A stretch of 64,000 nt of DNA, taken from assembly GCF_024129355.1 (NCBI RefSeq), contig NZ_JAMXXP010000005.1, positions 62,001 to 126,000 on the forward strand. The letters run 5' to 3'. The stretch is from Acinetobacter lwoffii (lineage in GTDB: Bacteria > Pseudomonadota > Gammaproteobacteria > Pseudomonadales > Moraxellaceae). A model generated the notes under the pieces. That model ran no database searches. It was not told the DNA's origin and saw only the letters and a program-made list of their open reading frames with translations. This document shows positions 63,975-64,000 of the stretch, one piece after another (within the stretch, counting starts at the first letter, position 1; each line of letters begins with the position of its first letter). A program made the translations under genes and the position numbers.

Positions 63975-64000
63975 AAGCCTGCGCATTTAGGAAATCGAAT

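Overview
The window looks like part of an Acinetobacter (Moraxellaceae) chromosome. The genus is inferred from the low-GC coding style and from the right-hand core genes: tgpA-type transglutaminase, DUF58 and MoxR genes, cstA/ybdD, efp next to epmB, and a FimX-like protein. No database search was possible. About 51 kb (1-51,056) is accessory DNA ending at a tRNA-Val gene (51057-51133, minus strand). Two tandem tyrosine integrases sit against the 3' end of that tRNA, the usual arrangement of a tRNA-integrated genomic island. The other island end is not in the window.

Island layout, left to right. (1) Bases 1-10,119: a minus-strand cluster led by a winged-helix regulator with a palindromic operator candidate. 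It encodes three dynamin-like GTPases in a row, a protein with a possible TerB-like domain and a beta-helix-like region, a fourth dynamin-like GTPase, and a MoxR/RavA-type AAA+ ATPase cut by the window edge. (2) 10,421-19,662: a type I restriction-modification operon (hsdR-hsdM-hsdS) extended by an OLD/DUF3696-like ATPase and a phospholipase-D-like protein. (3) 19,795-31,773: a seven-gene, almost gapless operon: vWA (TerY-like), PP2C phosphatase, Ser/Thr kinase with zinc ribbon, SF1 helicase, an unknown winged-helix-like protein, a coiled-coil McrB-like AAA+ protein and a McrC/DUF2357-position zinc-ribbon protein. This is a TerY-P phosphorylation triad joined to a DNA-processing module. (4) 31,911-37,947: a mix of small units: methyltransferase plus AlkB-like dioxygenase, a lipoprotein nuclease of the SNase fold, a membrane-spanning HEPN protein, a CARF protein of the Cas_NE0113 type next to a degenerate thymidylate-kinase-like protein, and a DUF4258-like protein. 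(5) 38,141-39,826: an IS3-family element with a nonsense mutation in orfB, inserted inside an older truncated IS3-family element. (6) 39,785-47,971: a mobile-element-like region with two very large tyrosine recombinases and a small helper. Two secreted-protein genes, a perfect parS-like palindrome and a 56-bp direct repeat lie within it. (7) 48,063-50,875: a small hypothetical gene and the tandem integrases.

The right 13 kb is ordinary chromosome: the MoxR-DUF58-transglutaminase operon, the cstA-ybdD operon, efp and epmB diverging from one intergenic region, a PilZ-domain protein, and a FimX-like protein with degenerate REC, GGDEF and EAL domains.

Taken together, the island is a dense defence island. 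Its least familiar parts are the multi-dynamin/MoxR cluster, the TerY-P/helicase/McrB operon, the transmembrane HEPN protein, the orphan CARF plus pseudo-kinase pair, and the parS-like site in a mobile element. All functions are predicted from motifs and gene order only.
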